DNA of 64,000 nt from QANA01 sp963665505. Lineage in GTDB: Bacteria > Bacillota > Clostridia > Christensenellales > Christensenellaceae. Below, piece by piece: positions 54,720 to 63,869 of this stretch. The notes under the pieces were generated by a model. It was given only the letters and a program-made list of their open reading frames with translations. It was not told the DNA's origin and searched no databases. The stretch covers positions 1,488,001 through 1,552,000 of the forward strand of contig OY762275.1 in assembly GCA_963665505.1 (NCBI GenBank), given 5' to 3'. Each line of letters opens with the position of its first letter. Position 1 is the first letter of the stretch. A program made the position numbers and the translations under genes.

Positions 54720-55493
54720 TCAATTCACTTTGAGCAAGTTGATATGGATATAATCCGCAACGGTCGCAAAGAAAGCCGAATTGGTAGGTTTCCCCCGGTT
54801 GGCGTCCACCGTATAGCCGAAAAGCCGCTCGATATAGGCTATGTCGCCCTTGTTCCACGCGACTTCCACCGCGTGTCGTATATCTCTTTCCACACGGGAA
54901 GATGTGGCGGAAAAGTGTTCCGCAATCGCCGGATATAATTTTTTTGTCATTGCCTGCAGTATCTTTTTATCATTCAAAATCAGATGCAGCGCATATCTTG
55001 CATAGTTGTACCCTTTGGAACCCGCAGGTAACCCCAGGCGCTGTATGACAATGGTAATAATATTTGCCATTGAGCTCCCGTCTTTTAGAAAGGCATCCGT
55101 TTTTTCTTCTTCATTCAGCAGATCGAGTATCCTGTTTTTGAACATTTCGTACGAAACGGGTTTTATAAAGAAATAATCTGCTCCGTACTTAAAAGATTTT
55201 TTAATGAAAAAGTCTCCCCCCACCCCCGAGACGACTATGATCTTGGAGCTTCCCTTAATGCCCAATTCTGCGATCTTTTCAAGGACTCCCAGGCCATCCA
55301 TCACGGGGAGTATAAGACTTAATATAAATATATGGGGACGGTGTTTTTTGAATTTATCCAACGCTTCTTTCCCTGTGAAGGCATACTGAAAAGTAGAGAA
55401 TATTCCCATTTCTTGCGCATAGTGCTTTAGAATCAATAAATAATCTCTATTTTCACAGGCCGCCAGAATCGTAAGATCGTTTTGGGAATGCAA
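54720..55493 (-). CDS. spo0A: Spo0A with degenerate receiver domain
   Basis: This is a 257-residue protein. The C-terminal DNA-binding domain is well conserved (KGYNYARYALHLIL, SATSSRVERDIRHAVEVAW, LFGYTVDANRGKPTNSAF). The N-terminal receiver keeps the KP lysine (FIKP), but the phosphoacceptor Asp is Ser (FILSLILPVMDG, AGT codon) and the acidic pair is Cys-Glu (AACENRD instead of ADDN). It therefore probably cannot be phosphorylated in the usual way. The start is TTG after GGAGGAAAAAAGA. A strong promoter and tandem repeats lie upstream. It may be constitutive, respond otherwise, or be a relic. Confidence 0.9.
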   Translation of the reverse strand: MHSQNDLTILAACENRDYLLILKHYAQEMGIFSTFQYAFTGKEALDKFKKHRPHIFILSLILPVMDGLGVLEKIAELGIKGSSKIIVVSGVGGDFFIKKSFKYGADYFFIKPVSYEMFKNRILDLLNEEEKTDAFLKDGSSMANIITIVIQRLGLPAGSKGYNYARYALHLILNDKKILQAMTKKLYPAIAEHFSATSSRVERDIRHAVEVAWNKGDIAYIERLFGYTVDANRGKPTNSAFFATVADYIHINLLKVN

Positions 55494-55536
55494 TCTTTTT
55501 TCCTCCAGTACCCCATAATCTCACCACACATTAAAA

Positions 55537-55565
55537 ATTATACTATAAAGTAAATTATTTCACAA
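55537..55565 (-). promoter_or_regulatory. spo0A promoter
   Basis: On the minus strand TTGTGA (55565-55560) and TATAAT (55542-55537) are spaced by 17 bp and lie 44 bp before the spo0A start. The -35 box is inside the first copy of the 29-bp repeat, so a protein bound to the repeat could control it. Confidence 0.6.
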
Positions 55566-55606
55566 TATTCATTTTTAAAAGTAAATTATTTCACAATATT
55601 CATTTT
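55547..55606. repeat. 29-bp tandem direct repeat upstream of spo0A
   Basis: AAAGTAAATTATTTCACAAT followed by ATTCATTTT occurs at 55547-55575 and again exactly at 55578-55606, a 31-bp period or about three helical turns. Each copy contains the imperfect dyad GTAAAT-T-ATTTCAC. It is a candidate paired operator for spo0A; the second copy ends at the spoIVB stop codon. Confidence 0.6.
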
Positions 55607-56916
55607 CACCTTATAGTATACATGTCGTTCAGCATCCAATCGATGTATACCCCATACCCCATGGCTGGATCGTCCACAAAAACGTGCGTCACGGCACCGA
55701 TAATCTTGCCGTTTTGGATGATGGGGCTCCCGCTCATGCCCTGTACGATCCCGCCCGTCTTTTTTAGCAGATCCTCGTCGTCTACCTCTATGACAAAACT
55801 TTTTTGCGCAGGCAAGTTCTGGGTGTTTACTTTTACGATTTTACAACTATACGCATGCACACCTGTATTATCCAGCGTACAAAGGATCGTTGCTTCCCCC
55901 ACTGTCACCTCACTCCGGTCGGCAACGGGCAACGCCTCAAAAAGATCGCTTTCTATCGCTTCGCTCGCCTTCCCGTAGATCCCATGCTCCGTGTTCATAT
56001 AGATCGTGCCGATCGTTTTGTCCGTACTGTTGAAATACCCGCGGATCTCCCCCGGCTCCCCGGCTTCTCCCTTCACGATCTCTATGATTTGTGATTCTAC
56101 GATCGTCCCTTCTTTGACAACCAAAAGCTCCCCCGTATCCATATCGGTGATCGCATGCCCCAGGCCGGCAAAATTGCCGCTGACCGGATCGTAATATGTC
56201 AGCGTCCCGACGCCGATCGTACTGTCCCGAACCCAAACCCCCAATTTATATAACCCATCCGATGCATCTTTTGCCGGCGTAATCTCTATTTCCAGATATT
56301 CGTCATCCCGCTTTATTTTCAATATATCCGTCTGTTTTTCCGAGCTGTTCACCAGTTCGGACAAATGTTCTGCATCATCGATCACAATACCGTTATATTC
56401 TTCTATAATATCCCCCGCCCGAAGGTCGGCTTGGGCAGCCGGGTTCACATAGTCCCCATTTTCGTTCAGGAAATCCATGCTTCCCACTACAAGCGCGCCC
56501 TTGGTATGCAGCATAACTCCGATGCACTGCCCACCAGGGACAAGGAAGACTTCATCGACCGCCGTTATCTTTATATTCTTGATCGTGATCAGGCCAAATA
56601 GATCCACACTGACGCTTGCCGTCGCTTCGGCATCGCTGGAGATAATGATCGGCGTATCCAATTGATAGACCGCTTCTTCAGAAAGGGAGGTGCCGTTCAA
56701 CTTGATGGCGCTTATGCTTTGGACATCATTTTTCGTACCGTTCCTGATGGATAATCCGAAGGGAAGTTCCACGTCCAGCGTTCTGGAGTTCCCGCCGATC
56801 AGGTATATCTCATCGGGCAGATTGGAAACCCCCGCAACAACCATGACCCCAAAAATACCTATGGAAAACAGGATGACGACCAATAAAAATATATAAATGT
56901 TTTTTTTCCGCAACAT
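55606..56916 (-). CDS. spoIVB: SpoIVB serine peptidase
   Basis: This is a 436-residue protein. N-terminal membrane anchor (~7-29), a PDZ domain near 120-200, and a SpoIVB-type chymotrypsin-like domain with GLGHAITD (catalytic His) and GMSGSPIIQNGK (catalytic Ser). In spore formers it is secreted to the space around the forespore and triggers sigma-K activation via SpoIVFA. The active-site residues are intact, in contrast to the altered Spo0A and DacF nearby. AGGTG lies before ATG inside a hairpin. Confidence 0.93.
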   Translation of the reverse strand: MLRKKNIYIFLLVVILFSIGIFGVMVVAGVSNLPDEIYLIGGNSRTLDVELPFGLSIRNGTKNDVQSISAIKLNGTSLSEEAVYQLDTPIIISSDAEATASVSVDLFGLITIKNIKITAVDEVFLVPGGQCIGVMLHTKGALVVGSMDFLNENGDYVNPAAQADLRAGDIIEEYNGIVIDDAEHLSELVNSSEKQTDILKIKRDDEYLEIEITPAKDASDGLYKLGVWVRDSTIGVGTLTYYDPVSGNFAGLGHAITDMDTGELLVVKEGTIVESQIIEIVKGEAGEPGEIRGYFNSTDKTIGTIYMNTEHGIYGKASEAIESDLFEALPVADRSEVTVGEATILCTLDNTGVHAYSCKIVKVNTQNLPAQKSFVIEVDDEDLLKKTGGIVQGMSGSPIIQNGKIIGAVTHVFVDDPAMGYGVYIDWMLNDMYTIR

Positions 56917-56977
56917 AAAAAAGGCACCTCGAAATTTTATCGCTTAGGCAATATTATCTTTATCGAGATACCTTTTT
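56916..56977 (-). terminator. Terminator/RBS-masking hairpin between recN and spoIVB
   Basis: On the minus strand AAAAAGGTATCTCGA pairs with TCGAGGTGCCTTTTT and is followed by T and then the spoIVB ATG. It would end recN transcription, and the AGGTG of spoIVB is within the stem, so it may also limit translation. Confidence 0.65.
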
Positions 56978-56991
56978 ATTCTGAAAGGCGT

Positions 56992-58668
56992 TTACAATAT
57001 TTGCTTTTTTACCCGGGCCGCGTTTTGCAAAAGTTCCTTCGCATGTTTGACGGCCGCTTCGCTTTTCAGGCCGCCGGACAACCGTACGATTTCGTCCACC
57101 AGATCTTCCCCGCCGATTTCTCTCAGCGTTGTTTGCGCAACGCCGGCTTTTTCTAATTTTTCTATATAATAGTTCGCGTCGCCCATTGCCGCAATCTGCG
57201 CCAGGTGCGTGACGCATATGACTTGCCTTTCTTTCGCGATGTTTTCTATCTTTTTTGCGACGATATGCGCCATCGTCCCGCTTATGCCGGTATCGATCTC
57301 ATCAAAAATCATCGTGCCGACTTCTTCTTTCTGGGCCGCAATGTTTTCGATCGCCAGCATGATCCGGGACAATTCTCCGCCCGACGCCACGACCGAGAGT
57401 TTTCTGGGCGGCACTCCCTTATTGACGGAGATTAGAAAATCGACTTCGTCGCACCCACGGGCGGTAAATTGCGTGCCGCGGAATTCCGTTTCCAATACAG
57501 TATCCTGCATCCCCAATTCCGCCAGCTCGGCCTTGAGACGTTCTTCCAGCGATTGGGAAAAGCGCTTTCTCTGTTCCGTGAGACGGACGGAGCTTTCCTT
57601 CAGAATCGCCAGCAATAATTCCGCCTGTTTTTTCAATGCTTCCAGGCGGATCTCGCTATCTTCCAATTCCTCTTTTTGGGCAACAATATCCCCATAAAAC
57701 GCCAGTATTTCTTCGATGGAACTCCCATACTTGCGTTTGAGCCTTGAAAGAATCGCCAACCTGTCTTCGATAAAAGAAAGCCTGTCTTCGTCGTATACGA
57801 CATCCTCCGCGCAGTCTCCCAGCTCATAGGCGGTATCCTCTGCTGAATAATACGCATCATTCAATGCCGAACGCAGCTTTTCATACCGCATATCTAAACC
57901 GGCTATGGATTCCATGGACTTGCACGCTGTGTACAGCAAAGAAAGCGCGCCGCCCTCGGCATCGAGGGCCTCTTTGGCTTTGTTTATGCCCTGGGCAATT
58001 TTTTCCGCGTTCAGCAGCTTTGCTTTCTCCGCCAAAAAAGCTTCTTCTTCCCCCGGCTTCAAAACCGTTCTCTCTATTTCATTGATTTGGTATTGCAGCA
58101 GGTCCAGCAGCCGGTCTTTTTCCAGCGCATGCGCCCGAAGCGTCTCCAGTTCTTTTTTTACCCGCTCATACGCGGAATAATCTGCTCTCACTTTCTCTTT
58201 ATACCTATCGATCGCATCCCCTGCGAAAGAATCGATCAGCGACAAATGGTAGCGCTCATCCAACAAGTGCAGGTTCTGGTTTTGCCCATAGATGGAAACG
58301 AGGGCGGAAGCGATGCTTTTCAGCACCGTCAGGCTTACCAACCGTCCGTTGATGCGGCAAAGATTCCTCCCGTTTTCCGAAAGTTCTCTGGACAAAACGA
58401 GTTCTCTTTCCTGGAATCCGCATTCTTCCAACACAGCGGGCAACCTTGCGTACCCCTCCAAATTGAACAGCGCTTCCACATACGCTTTCTGCTCACCTGC
58501 CCTGATCAGGTTTTTATCGCCCCGGCTGCCCAGGATCAGGTTCATGGAATCCACAATAATGGACTTGCCTGCGCCGGTTTCTCCGGAAAGCACATTAAAC
58601 CCCGCCCGGAATGAAACGTGGAGCGTATCGATCAATGCAATATTTTTAATGAACAGTTCTTGGATCAT
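56992..58668 (-). CDS. recN: DNA repair protein RecN
   Basis: This 558-residue SMC-like ATPase has Walker A LSGETGAGKSIIVDSM near residue 29, long coiled-coil arms (~150-360), the ABC signature (VASGGELSRIMLAIE near 425) and Walker B TMIFDEIDTGISG near 452. The length matches the family. It aids double-strand break repair. It sits between argR and spoIVB, the usual clostridial order. Confidence 0.96.
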   Translation of the reverse strand: MIQELFIKNIALIDTLHVSFRAGFNVLSGETGAGKSIIVDSMNLILGSRGDKNLIRAGEQKAYVEALFNLEGYARLPAVLEECGFQERELVLSRELSENGRNLCRINGRLVSLTVLKSIASALVSIYGQNQNLHLLDERYHLSLIDSFAGDAIDRYKEKVRADYSAYERVKKELETLRAHALEKDRLLDLLQYQINEIERTVLKPGEEEAFLAEKAKLLNAEKIAQGINKAKEALDAEGGALSLLYTACKSMESIAGLDMRYEKLRSALNDAYYSAEDTAYELGDCAEDVVYDEDRLSFIEDRLAILSRLKRKYGSSIEEILAFYGDIVAQKEELEDSEIRLEALKKQAELLLAILKESSVRLTEQRKRFSQSLEERLKAELAELGMQDTVLETEFRGTQFTARGCDEVDFLISVNKGVPPRKLSVVASGGELSRIMLAIENIAAQKEEVGTMIFDEIDTGISGTMAHIVAKKIENIAKERQVICVTHLAQIAAMGDANYYIEKLEKAGVAQTTLREIGGEDLVDEIVRLSGGLKSEAAVKHAKELLQNAARVKKQIL

Positions 58669-58688
58669 ATAGATACCCGTACGATTAA

Positions 58689-59135
58689 CTACCTGGTCAT
58701 ATCTTTTAATTTTTGGATTACCGGATCCAGATGCCCTTCCTGCACCGCTAAAAAAATGGTGTTATCTCCTGCGATCGTGCCGACAATCCCGTCTATGGAA
58801 AGCGTATCGATAACTTCCGCCGCCGCATTCGCGCTGCCCGAAAGCGTGTTCACAATCGCAATGTTTCCAGTGCCGCGGATGGAGGTCACCGTCTCTTTGA
58901 ATATCCTGAGCATGCGCTCCGTATTCAAGACGGCGCTATATTCATTGATAGAATATTTATAAACCCCTTTTTCCGCCTGGACCTTGATCAGATGCAGTTC
59001 TTTGATATCCCTGGATATCGTGGCCTGTGTTACATTAAAACCGCGTTTTTCAAGCAACTTTGCAAGTTGTTCCTGGGTTTCTACATTAAACGTTGCAATT
59101 ATATCCAGAATCGCGCTTTGCCGCTTTTCCTTCAT
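58689..59135 (-). CDS. argR: Arginine repressor ArgR
   Basis: This 148-residue protein has an N-terminal winged helix (QEQLAKLLEKRGFNVTQATISRDIKELHLIKV) and C-terminal hexamerisation domain with the arginine-binding GTIAGDNTIFLAV. It starts at 59135 after AAGGAGGAAAAAC. It represses arginine synthesis genes; here its position reflects the conserved recN-argR-nadK cluster. Confidence 0.95.
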   Translation of the reverse strand: MKEKRQSAILDIIATFNVETQEQLAKLLEKRGFNVTQATISRDIKELHLIKVQAEKGVYKYSINEYSAVLNTERMLRIFKETVTSIRGTGNIAIVNTLSGSANAAAEVIDTLSIDGIVGTIAGDNTIFLAVQEGHLDPVIQKLKDMTR

Positions 59136-59174
59136 GTTTTTCCTCCTTACAGACACCCACCCGTCAGTATATTT

Positions 59175-60014
59175 TTATCTCCACTCTGCGAGCTTTTCTT
59201 TTAGCAGCGCGTAGAAACTCTTATCTGTAGTACGTAAAAACCTTGCCTTAAACCCGGCCTTTTTAATAACGACGTGTGTCCCCATCGCTATTTCGATAAA
59301 ATCTTGTCCATCTAATGTCAAGGCGGCGTTGCCCATATCCGGCGGGACTTTTACCGTCACTTCATCCTCCCCGGAGATCACAAAGCTGCATGATTGCAGC
59401 GAATGCGGGCAAAGCGGCGTGATCAGCAAAATATCGACTGTAGGGGTAACGACCGGCCCGCCCGCCGAAAGCGAATAGGCCGTGGAACCCGAAGGCGTGG
59501 AAACGATGACCCCGTCACTACGGAAATTACAGGCCGGCTGGGCATTTACAAAAACCTCCACGTTTACGATCCGCATCATGTTTCTTTGAGAGATCACCGC
59601 TTCATTCAGCGCATACCCCGTGAACTCGGGGGCCCTGTTCGGCGCGACCAGATACGCTTCTAATAAAATACGTTCCTGCACTTCATATTTTCCGCTTTGG
59701 ATCTTGTCCAGAGAACTTTCCAATTGTGCAAGTTCCGTATCCAACAAAAATCCCATGCGACCCAGATTGAGCCCAAACAACAAGGTACCCGTTGCCGCAT
59801 ATTTTCTGGATGCGGCAAGCATGGTGCCGTCTCCACCCAGTACAATTAAAACATCTATCTTTTGCGTATCACAAATCTCATACCCGCTGAATTTCTGTGC
59901 CAATTTTGAATCGAGACAGAAAGGAATATTCCGCTTTTCCAGCGTTTGCATGATGTGTCTGGTGATGGCCAGGTCTTTGTCCTTTTCCAAGTTTGTATAG
60001 ATGCCAAATTTCAA
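59175..60014 (-). CDS. nadK: NAD kinase
   Basis: This protein is 279 residues if read from TTG at 60014 (GCGAGGTGTATACTA upstream), which gives the family start MKFGIYTN. Motifs are LGGDGTMLAASR (GGDGT), NLGRMGFL and the catalytic TPSGSTAYSLSAGGP. It converts NAD to NADP. A longer frame to 60077 lacks a plausible start. Confidence 0.93.
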   Translation of the reverse strand: MKFGIYTNLEKDKDLAITRHIMQTLEKRNIPFCLDSKLAQKFSGYEICDTQKIDVLIVLGGDGTMLAASRKYAATGTLLFGLNLGRMGFLLDTELAQLESSLDKIQSGKYEVQERILLEAYLVAPNRAPEFTGYALNEAVISQRNMMRIVNVEVFVNAQPACNFRSDGVIVSTPSGSTAYSLSAGGPVVTPTVDILLITPLCPHSLQSCSFVISGEDEVTVKVPPDMGNAALTLDGQDFIEIAMGTHVVIKKAGFKARFLRTTDKSFYALLKEKLAEWR

Positions 60015-60103
60015 TAGTATACACCTCGCCCCCGGCTGTATGGAGGAATTATAATAATTATACATTCTTGCAATCAAATATACAATGCAAAAATCTCCGT
60101 ATT

Positions 60104-60898
60104 TCAGAAATTTTCGTGCGCTTCTCTCACAATCTTACAAATTTCGGACAGTTCTGCCGCTTCGCATTCTACGGTATTCTTCAAGTAGACAAGGAATTCA
60201 ATATTGCCTTTCTGTCCCGTAATCGGCGAATATGTGAGCCCTTGCGGCCAATATCCGATCTCGCACATTTGGGACAATACATGTTGCAGCACTTCCCTGT
60301 GCACTTTTTCCTCCCGGACGATCCCTTTTTTACCCACTTTTTCCCTGCCCGCCTCAAACTGCGGCTTGATCAGCGCAACGATCTCCTGCACGCCCGCTTC
60401 CCGCAGCGCCGGCAATATCAGTGCCAATGATATGAACGACACGTCAATCGCCGCAAAAACAGGCGTGTCGTCAAAATCTTCGGGTTCCAGATACCGCGCA
60501 TTCACTCTTTCCATGACGACGACGCGTTTATCTGTCCGAAGCTTCCACGCCAACTGCCCATACCCGACATCGACTGCATAAACCTGTCTGGCACCGGCCG
60601 CAAGCATACAATCGGTAAATCCGCCGGTAGAAGCGCCGATATCCGCACATATCTTGCCACGTATATCGATGGAAAATTCCCGCAGCGCTTTTTCCAGCTT
60701 CAGGCCGCCCCTGCCCACGTACGGGCACCCGGGTTCTTTCAGCGTGACGTCCGCCTCCGGCGGATACATCTCCCCCGCTTTTTTTGCCGGTTTACCATCC
60801 ACCAATACATGCCCCGCTAAAATATAGGCTTTCGCACGTTCTCTGGAGGAAGCAATATCCTTTTCAACCAACAACAGGTCTAAACGCCTTTTTCTCAT
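60104..60898 (-). CDS. tlyA: TlyA-family rRNA methyltransferase
   Basis: This 264-residue protein has an N-terminal S4 RNA-binding domain (RLDLLLVEKDIASSRERAKAYILAGHVLVDG) and an FtsJ-like SAM domain (ICADIGASTGGFTDCML, VYAVDVGYGQLAWKL). It probably makes 2'-O-methyl-cytidine in rRNA. It precedes nadK as in other Clostridia. Some members are annotated as hemolysin A, a name that does not fit the domain content. Confidence 0.93.
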   Translation of the reverse strand: MRKRRLDLLLVEKDIASSRERAKAYILAGHVLVDGKPAKKAGEMYPPEADVTLKEPGCPYVGRGGLKLEKALREFSIDIRGKICADIGASTGGFTDCMLAAGARQVYAVDVGYGQLAWKLRTDKRVVVMERVNARYLEPEDFDDTPVFAAIDVSFISLALILPALREAGVQEIVALIKPQFEAGREKVGKKGIVREEKVHREVLQHVLSQMCEIGYWPQGLTYSPITGQKGNIEFLVYLKNTVECEAAELSEICKIVREAHENF

Positions 60899-60929
60899 AA
60901 CAATTCTGTCTTCTCTCCTTATGAAAAGG

Positions 60930-60953
60930 GAAGCTACCCTTCAGGATAGCTTC
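60930..60953 (-). terminator. Terminator after recA
   Basis: On the minus strand GAAGCTATCC, TGAA loop, GGGTAGCTTC, then CCTTTTC. It follows the recA stop by about 40 bp. Confidence 0.75.
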
Positions 60954-60990
60954 AAACACGGTCGCTCCATACGTACATATGCCTGAAAAA

Positions 60991-61995
60991 TCATTTGGAA
61001 GAAACAGCCGTATTCCCCAACGCCTCCATTATTTTTTGCTTGATCTCATTGGCTGCTTCCGGGTTGTCTTCCAGATATATCCTTGCATTGTCCCTTCCTT
61101 GGCCGATGCGCAGATCCTTGTAGGAATACCATGCGCCCGACTTCTCGATGACATTGAACTCCACGCCTAAATTCACCAGGCTCGCGGCATAGGATATCCC
61201 TTTGCCATAGAGCATCTGGCATTCCGCCGTCTTGAATGGCGGCGCGACTTTATTCTTAACAATCTTGATCTTTACTTTATTGCCGATCAGCGTATCCCCA
61301 TTTTTCAGCGCTTCGCCTTTCCTGATCTCTATCCTTACGGAGGAATAGAATTTCAGCGCCCGGCCGCCCGGCGTGATCTCCGGGTTGCCGAATACGATCC
61401 CCACCTTTTCGCGCAACTGATTAATAAAAACGGCGATTGTGTTGGATTTGGAAATCGCGGCGGTCAATTTACGCAGCGCCTGCGACATCAACCTTGCCTG
61501 CGCAGCCATATGCGAATCGCCCATCTCTCCATCGATTTCCGCTTTGGGTACGAGCGCGGCAACAGAGTCTAATACGACCACATCGATCGCGCCGCTCCGT
61601 ATGAGCGTCTCCATGATCTCCAACGCCTGTTCGCCTCCATCCGGCTGCGAAACGTACAGATTGTCCGTATCCACCCCCAAATTTTTCGCATACGTCGGGT
61701 CCAGCGCATGTTCCACATCGATGAAAGCCGCCGCGCCGCCCAGTTTCTGCGCCTCGGCCACGACATGCAGCGCCAACGTCGTTTTTCCGGAAGCTTCCGG
61801 TCCGTATATCTCCACGATCCGTCCCCTAGGTAAACCAAAGACGCCCAGCGCGATATCTACTTCCAGGGCGCCCGTAGAAATGACCGATATCTCCATATGG
61901 GCCGTATCATCACCCAAACGCATAATCGCCCCTTTGCCAAATTGCTTTTCTATCTGTGCCAATGCATTGTGCAGCGCTTTTTCCCGATCCATCAT
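60991..61995 (-). CDS. recA: Recombinase RecA
   Basis: This is a 334-residue protein. Walker A GPEASGKTTLALH near residue 65, the L1/L2 DNA-binding loops (ALVPKAEIDGEMGDSH; FINQLREKVGIVFGNPEITPGGRALKFY) and Walker B VVLDSVAAL are present. Homologous recombination and SOS coprotease. It is a single gene between pgsA and tlyA. Confidence 0.98.
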   Translation of the reverse strand: MMDREKALHNALAQIEKQFGKGAIMRLGDDTAHMEISVISTGALEVDIALGVFGLPRGRIVEIYGPEASGKTTLALHVVAEAQKLGGAAAFIDVEHALDPTYAKNLGVDTDNLYVSQPDGGEQALEIMETLIRSGAIDVVVLDSVAALVPKAEIDGEMGDSHMAAQARLMSQALRKLTAAISKSNTIAVFINQLREKVGIVFGNPEITPGGRALKFYSSVRIEIRKGEALKNGDTLIGNKVKIKIVKNKVAPPFKTAECQMLYGKGISYAASLVNLGVEFNVIEKSGAWYSYKDLRIGQGRDNARIYLEDNPEAANEIKQKIMEALGNTAVSSK

Positions 61996-62001
61996 ATTTT
62001 T

Positions 62002-62538
62002 TTACCCCTTCAATAGTTGGCGATTTTTATAGATATACTCCGTACAAGACCATATAGACAAAACAACGCTTATATAAATAAGTATCTCCCCGACAGGTAT
62101 CTGCACCCATGTATAAAACATCTCTTCCATGAAAACAAATATGATGCCCACAAGTTGCACAATCGTTTTCCATTTCCCGATCGGGCCGGCCGCGATCACG
62201 ATTCCATCCGAAGCCGCCACCAGCCGGAAACCGGAGATGACAAACTCTCTTGCCAAAAGCACGATCGCGATGACCGGACCGATCTTGCCCCAATCCATCG
62301 CGATGAGCAGCGCGGCCATAAAGAGCACTTTATCCGCAATCGGATCCATCAGCTTGCCAAAATTAGAAACCAAATGCATTTTTCTCGCAGCCATGCCGTC
62401 GAACATATCCGTAAGAGAGGCCAGGATAAGGATCCCACCCGCATAATAATTCCAGCCCTTGATATTTATATAATAACATACTATCAACAGCGGTACCATC
62501 ATAATTCTGGCCATCGTAAGCCAATTTGGCAATTTCAT
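62002..62538 (-). CDS. pgsA: CDP-diacylglycerol-glycerol-3-phosphate phosphatidyltransferase
   Basis: This 178-residue membrane protein has the CDP-alcohol phosphotransferase motif DMFDGMAARKMHLVSNFGKL followed by MDPIAD (D-x2-DG-x2-AR-x8-G-x3-D-x3-D). It makes phosphatidylglycerophosphate. The start at 62538 (MKLPNWLTMARI) overlaps the rimO stop as ATGA; a longer frame lies inside rimO. Confidence 0.95.
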   Translation of the reverse strand: MKLPNWLTMARIMMVPLLIVCYYINIKGWNYYAGGILILASLTDMFDGMAARKMHLVSNFGKLMDPIADKVLFMAALLIAMDWGKIGPVIAIVLLAREFVISGFRLVAASDGIVIAAGPIGKWKTIVQLVGIIFVFMEEMFYTWVQIPVGEILIYISVVLSIWSCTEYIYKNRQLLKG

Positions 62539-63869
62539 TCTTTTATGTTCCTCCCGTACAATTCGTAATCTCCGGCATTTTTTATGACAACATCCTGGAA
62601 ACAACCTATTTCCAACGGTTTGTCCGAAGTAACAAGGATCGCACCGTCCACATCGGGAGCCTCCCCATAAGAACGGCCTACATACATATTTTTCTCCGGC
62701 AGAAACCCTTCTATCAAAACACGGTAGACGCGGCCAATCCGCCTTTCATTCGCCTTCCTGGATATCTTCCTCTGCAGGCGCATGATCCGTTCCGCCCTTT
62801 TTATTTTGACTTCTTCGGGTATCTGATCCGGCATGTTATACGCCGGCGTTCCTTCCTCCCTGGAATACGGGAAACAACCCAACCTGTCGAACGCCAGTTC
62901 TTCCACGCCGCGTTCCAAAGCCGCGAATTGCGCTTCGTTTTCTCCCGGGAACCCGACGATCAATGTCGTCCGCAAAATAAAATCTTCCGATTTGGCGCGG
63001 ATCTTTTTCACCGTCGCATAGATCGTCTCTTTTGTATCTTTTCTGTTCATGTGCTTCAAAACAGCATTGTCCACATGCTGTATGGGCATATCCAGATATT
63101 TTGCGATCGCATCGCGGCGGCAAAACGTCTCCAGCAGCTCTTCCGTTATGCCGTCCGGATAACAATATAAGAGCCGTAGACGCCGCAGCCCGGGTAAAAC
63201 GGCAAGCCTGTCCATCAGTTCGGGAAGACACGGTTTCCTATACAGGTCCGCACCGTATTTTCCCGTATCCTGCGCCACCAGTATCAGTTCGGATACGTCC
63301 TTTTGCAGCAGGAACCTTGCCTCTTCGCAAATCTCTTCCATCGGCCTGCTTTGCAGATTTCCCCGGATATAGGGAATCGCACAATAGGCGCACCTGTTGT
63401 TGCAGCCCTCCGCAATTTTGATATAGGCATAACTGCGGGGCGTCGTCAGTATCCGGGCGGCATATTCCGCCGAGACATCCGCTTCTTTGAACAGCGACGT
63501 ACGCTTCCCCCGCAGCGCATCTCCCACTGCCTGCACGATGTCTTTCTGCGCCGTCACGCCTAAAAACGCATCCACTTCCGGCATTTGTTCCGCCAGTTCG
63601 TCTCTATATCGGCCGGAAAGACAGCCCGTTACAACCAAAGCCTTCAGGCTTCCCGCCTTTTTATATTCCGCCATCTCCAGGATCGTATCGATCGACTCCT
63701 GTTTCGCACTTTCGATAAACCCGCAGGTGTTGATGAGAATGACCTCGGCCTCCGCCGGTTCTTCCGTAAACGAATACCCTGCTTTTTGCAGTTCGCCCAG
63801 CATAAGCTCGGTATCCACTCTGTTTTTGGAACACCCCAGCGAAATAACCCCGATTTTAACGCCATTCAT
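62535..63869 (-). CDS. rimO: Ribosomal protein S12 methylthiotransferase RimO
   Basis: This 444-residue protein has the N-terminal UPF0004 cluster-binding cysteines (SLGCSKNRVDTE; NTCGFIESAK), radical SAM CNNRCAYCAIPYIRG near residue 155 and a C-terminal TRAM domain. It adds methylthio to Asp of ribosomal protein S12. Its ATG overlaps the end of ftsK. Confidence 0.96.
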   Translation of the reverse strand: MNGVKIGVISLGCSKNRVDTELMLGELQKAGYSFTEEPAEAEVILINTCGFIESAKQESIDTILEMAEYKKAGSLKALVVTGCLSGRYRDELAEQMPEVDAFLGVTAQKDIVQAVGDALRGKRTSLFKEADVSAEYAARILTTPRSYAYIKIAEGCNNRCAYCAIPYIRGNLQSRPMEEICEEARFLLQKDVSELILVAQDTGKYGADLYRKPCLPELMDRLAVLPGLRRLRLLYCYPDGITEELLETFCRRDAIAKYLDMPIQHVDNAVLKHMNRKDTKETIYATVKKIRAKSEDFILRTTLIVGFPGENEAQFAALERGVEELAFDRLGCFPYSREEGTPAYNMPDQIPEEVKIKRAERIMRLQRKISRKANERRIGRVYRVLIEGFLPEKNMYVGRSYGEAPDVDGAILVTSDKPLEIGCFQDVVIKNAGDYELYGRNIKE

